A DNA stretch of 64,000 bases from assembly GCF_016097555.1 (NCBI RefSeq), contig NC_054701.1:2022091-2086090 (forward strand), written 5' to 3'. The stretch comes from Gigantopelta aegis (Eukaryota > Mollusca > Gastropoda > Neomphalida > Peltospiridae). Position numbers and translations under genes: made by a program. This document shows, in pieces, positions 62,583-64,000 of the stretch. How positions within the stretch are numbered: the first letter of the stretch is position 1; each line of letters opens with the position of its first letter. Under the pieces are notes generated by a model. That model ran no database searches. It saw only the letters and a program-made list of their open reading frames with translations, and was not told the origin of the DNA.

Positions 62583-64000
62583 AGGGGCGGGATGTAGCCC
62601 AGTGGTAAAGCGTCCACCTGATGCGTGATCGGTCTAACAGCCATCCCCGTTCCAGCCGGTGCACCATTGTCACGGAACATGCTCTTAATTTGTTTCGCCT
62701 GTGGCGATTTTAATTGTGTTAGAGAGCCGTGTGCAGTTTATTGCCCGTAGCCCAGGTGGGCAACTTGTTACGTAATACTTCGCTCGATCGGACATTCCAA
62801 TATGCACTTAGTCCAGCTGCGGAGGCCATGTGGCGAGTAGTTACGTAATACCTCTGCGAGTGCGGTTTTTACAACCGTGATGGCGACGACTGGCGACAGC
62901 CAGACTGACGATCAGAGAGAAATATACCGACTCTAGTAAATGTAGAATATGAGATGATACGTGAGGTACCGCCTTGTTCCCCCAGGCGTTTTCTGATTTA
63001 TAATAAATAGCTAGTTTTTAGAGATATCGGGGAGAACGAATTAGGAAGCTTCCTGGGAACGTTAGTCCGTTTGGACTTTGGTAAATATCATTTCTGCTCT
63101 GTGTATAACCTTGATGTGATTGATGTGACTTTAAATATTTTAATACTGTATTATACCAATATTCTTTAGACAGTGTCTTCGGTCATCTGACGAAGTAAAT
63201 CGTAGACTTTTTGTTCTAACATTATATGAGTAGTTGGTAATATAAAGCTTAGCCAGTCATCCTAGAAGACCTAGGTAAACTGTAGGTTATTGTCTTTATT
63301 GTGATAGGTACCAGTATTAATTTTGTGTTACAGATTACTGAAAGAGTAGTTAAGGGTTAATTAAAAATTAACCCGTTAGGAATAGAGCTGTAATTCCTTT
63401 ATTAATTAAGTTCCCCAAGAAGCGTTTCTAAATTATTACACGTTACTGAACGAGTAGTAGGGTTAACTAAAAATTAACCAGTTAGGAATGGTGTTATAAT
63501 TCCTTTATTAATTAACTTCTCCTGGAAACGTTTCTCAATTATCACACGTGTGGGTGTGGTGTAACGGTGAAGTGATTCGCATATTGTGTAACTAGACACC
63601 CAGAGATTAACTAATTAAGTGATCAGTTCTGGGTTGTTATTATTGTTGTTATTAATTAACTACTACGGCTGTACATTTGTCAGCGTAGATTAATACAGAT
63701 TCCAAAGTGTATTGTGTTTTTGTTGTGTTTTCTAGAGAACTAACGTGCTATAATAATATATACTTTATATAAGATCGTATCTCTGATCATACCTAGACGA
63801 GCCATACTAGGGTTTAACAGCCTGTTACAGAGAGATCTAATAGATATACAGTTAGGAGAGATATTTTGATAATCGTGTTTTATTCAGTTACGGGAATTAT
63901 AGAATCCCCGTGACAACCATGATTGGTATATCAAAGGTCGTAGTATGTGCTATCCTGTCTGTGGGATGGTGTATATAAAAGACCCTAGCTATTAATGGAA
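62583..64000 (+). repeat. SINE split by the solo LTR
   Basis: Head with GGGATGTAGCCCAGTGGTAA and CCGGTGCACCAT to 62667; the body resumes at 63916 with ACCATGATTGGTATATCAAA and runs off the window end through GGGATGGTGTATATAAAAGA. Confidence 0.85.
62668..63915. mobile_element. Solo LTR (fossil LTR retrotransposon)
   Basis: 1248 bp beginning TGTCACGG and ending CCGTGACA, with the 5-bp duplication ACCAT on both sides (62663-62667 and 63916-63920). No internal coding region and no second LTR are in the window. It contains a roughly 105-bp internal tandem duplication (63331-63546). It interrupts a SINE, so it is younger than that SINE, and its perfect duplication argues against great age. Superfamily unassigned; Gypsy-like is possible. 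Confidence 0.65.

Overview
The window reads as invertebrate, almost certainly molluscan, nuclear DNA. Coding sequence is sparse and split into short exons with GT-AG introns. Minisatellites and dinucleotide tracts are abundant. The same tRNA-derived SINE families recur in both orientations, along with a dispersed repeat of a type I associate with mollusc genomes, several MITE/hAT-like elements and one intact-looking Tc1 transposon. No bacterial operon, rRNA or CRISPR array is present. Species cannot be told from sequence alone.

Three host loci are supported. (1) A plus-strand BTB/C2H2 zinc-finger gene at 11002-26662: seven coding exons, 721 codons, an N-terminal BTB domain, an AT-hook-like patch and nine zinc fingers. 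(2) A convergent minus-strand paralogue at 37705-49066: seven coding exons, 736 codons. Its splice phases are all the same, and four internal exons have identical lengths (207, 74, 84 and 95 nt), so the two genes are an inverted, tail-to-tail duplicate pair of putative nuclear transcription factors. (3) A big-defensin antimicrobial peptide gene at 60163-61545: one exon encodes signal peptide, acidic propeptide, KR cleavage site and the hydrophobic N-domain, and a second exon, too short to stand out as an ORF, encodes the six-cysteine defensin domain. Remnants of two further big-defensin copies flank it (57222-57330 and about 61735-62020), so the right end is a decayed tandem cluster.

Layout. 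1-4.7 kb: dispersed repeats and a 316-bp direct duplication flanking a short-period array. 4.77-8.77 kb: a TIR-bounded element containing a 5'-truncated, frameshifted L1/Tx1-like LINE. 9-10.8 kb: SINEs, one with its tRNA head amplified into a 60-bp array. 11-27.6 kb: gene 1, whose intron 3 carries about 5 kb of satellite grown inside a SINE. 24.7-26 kb: a hAT-like element inserted in a SINE. 29.1-31 kb: a MITE with a tandem interior and a nested hAT-like element. 31.25-32.74 kb: the Tc1 element. 34.1-35.7 kb: a 63-bp minisatellite. 37.7-49 kb: gene 2. 50.7-52.1 kb: a minisatellite. 52.5-57 kb: SINE, fold-back element, two MITE copies and CA/GT-rich DNA. 57.2-62.1 kb: big-defensin cluster. 62.67-63.92 kb: a solo LTR inside a SINE.

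The most unusual signal is that at least six minisatellites in the two zinc-finger genes have repeat units that span an exon edge. One amplifies a splice acceptor, three amplify splice donors and two amplify the stop codon. The arrays differ between the paralogues, so they arose independently after duplication, and they put dozens of decoy splice sites beside the real ones. The second main result is the big-defensin gene and its decayed neighbours.
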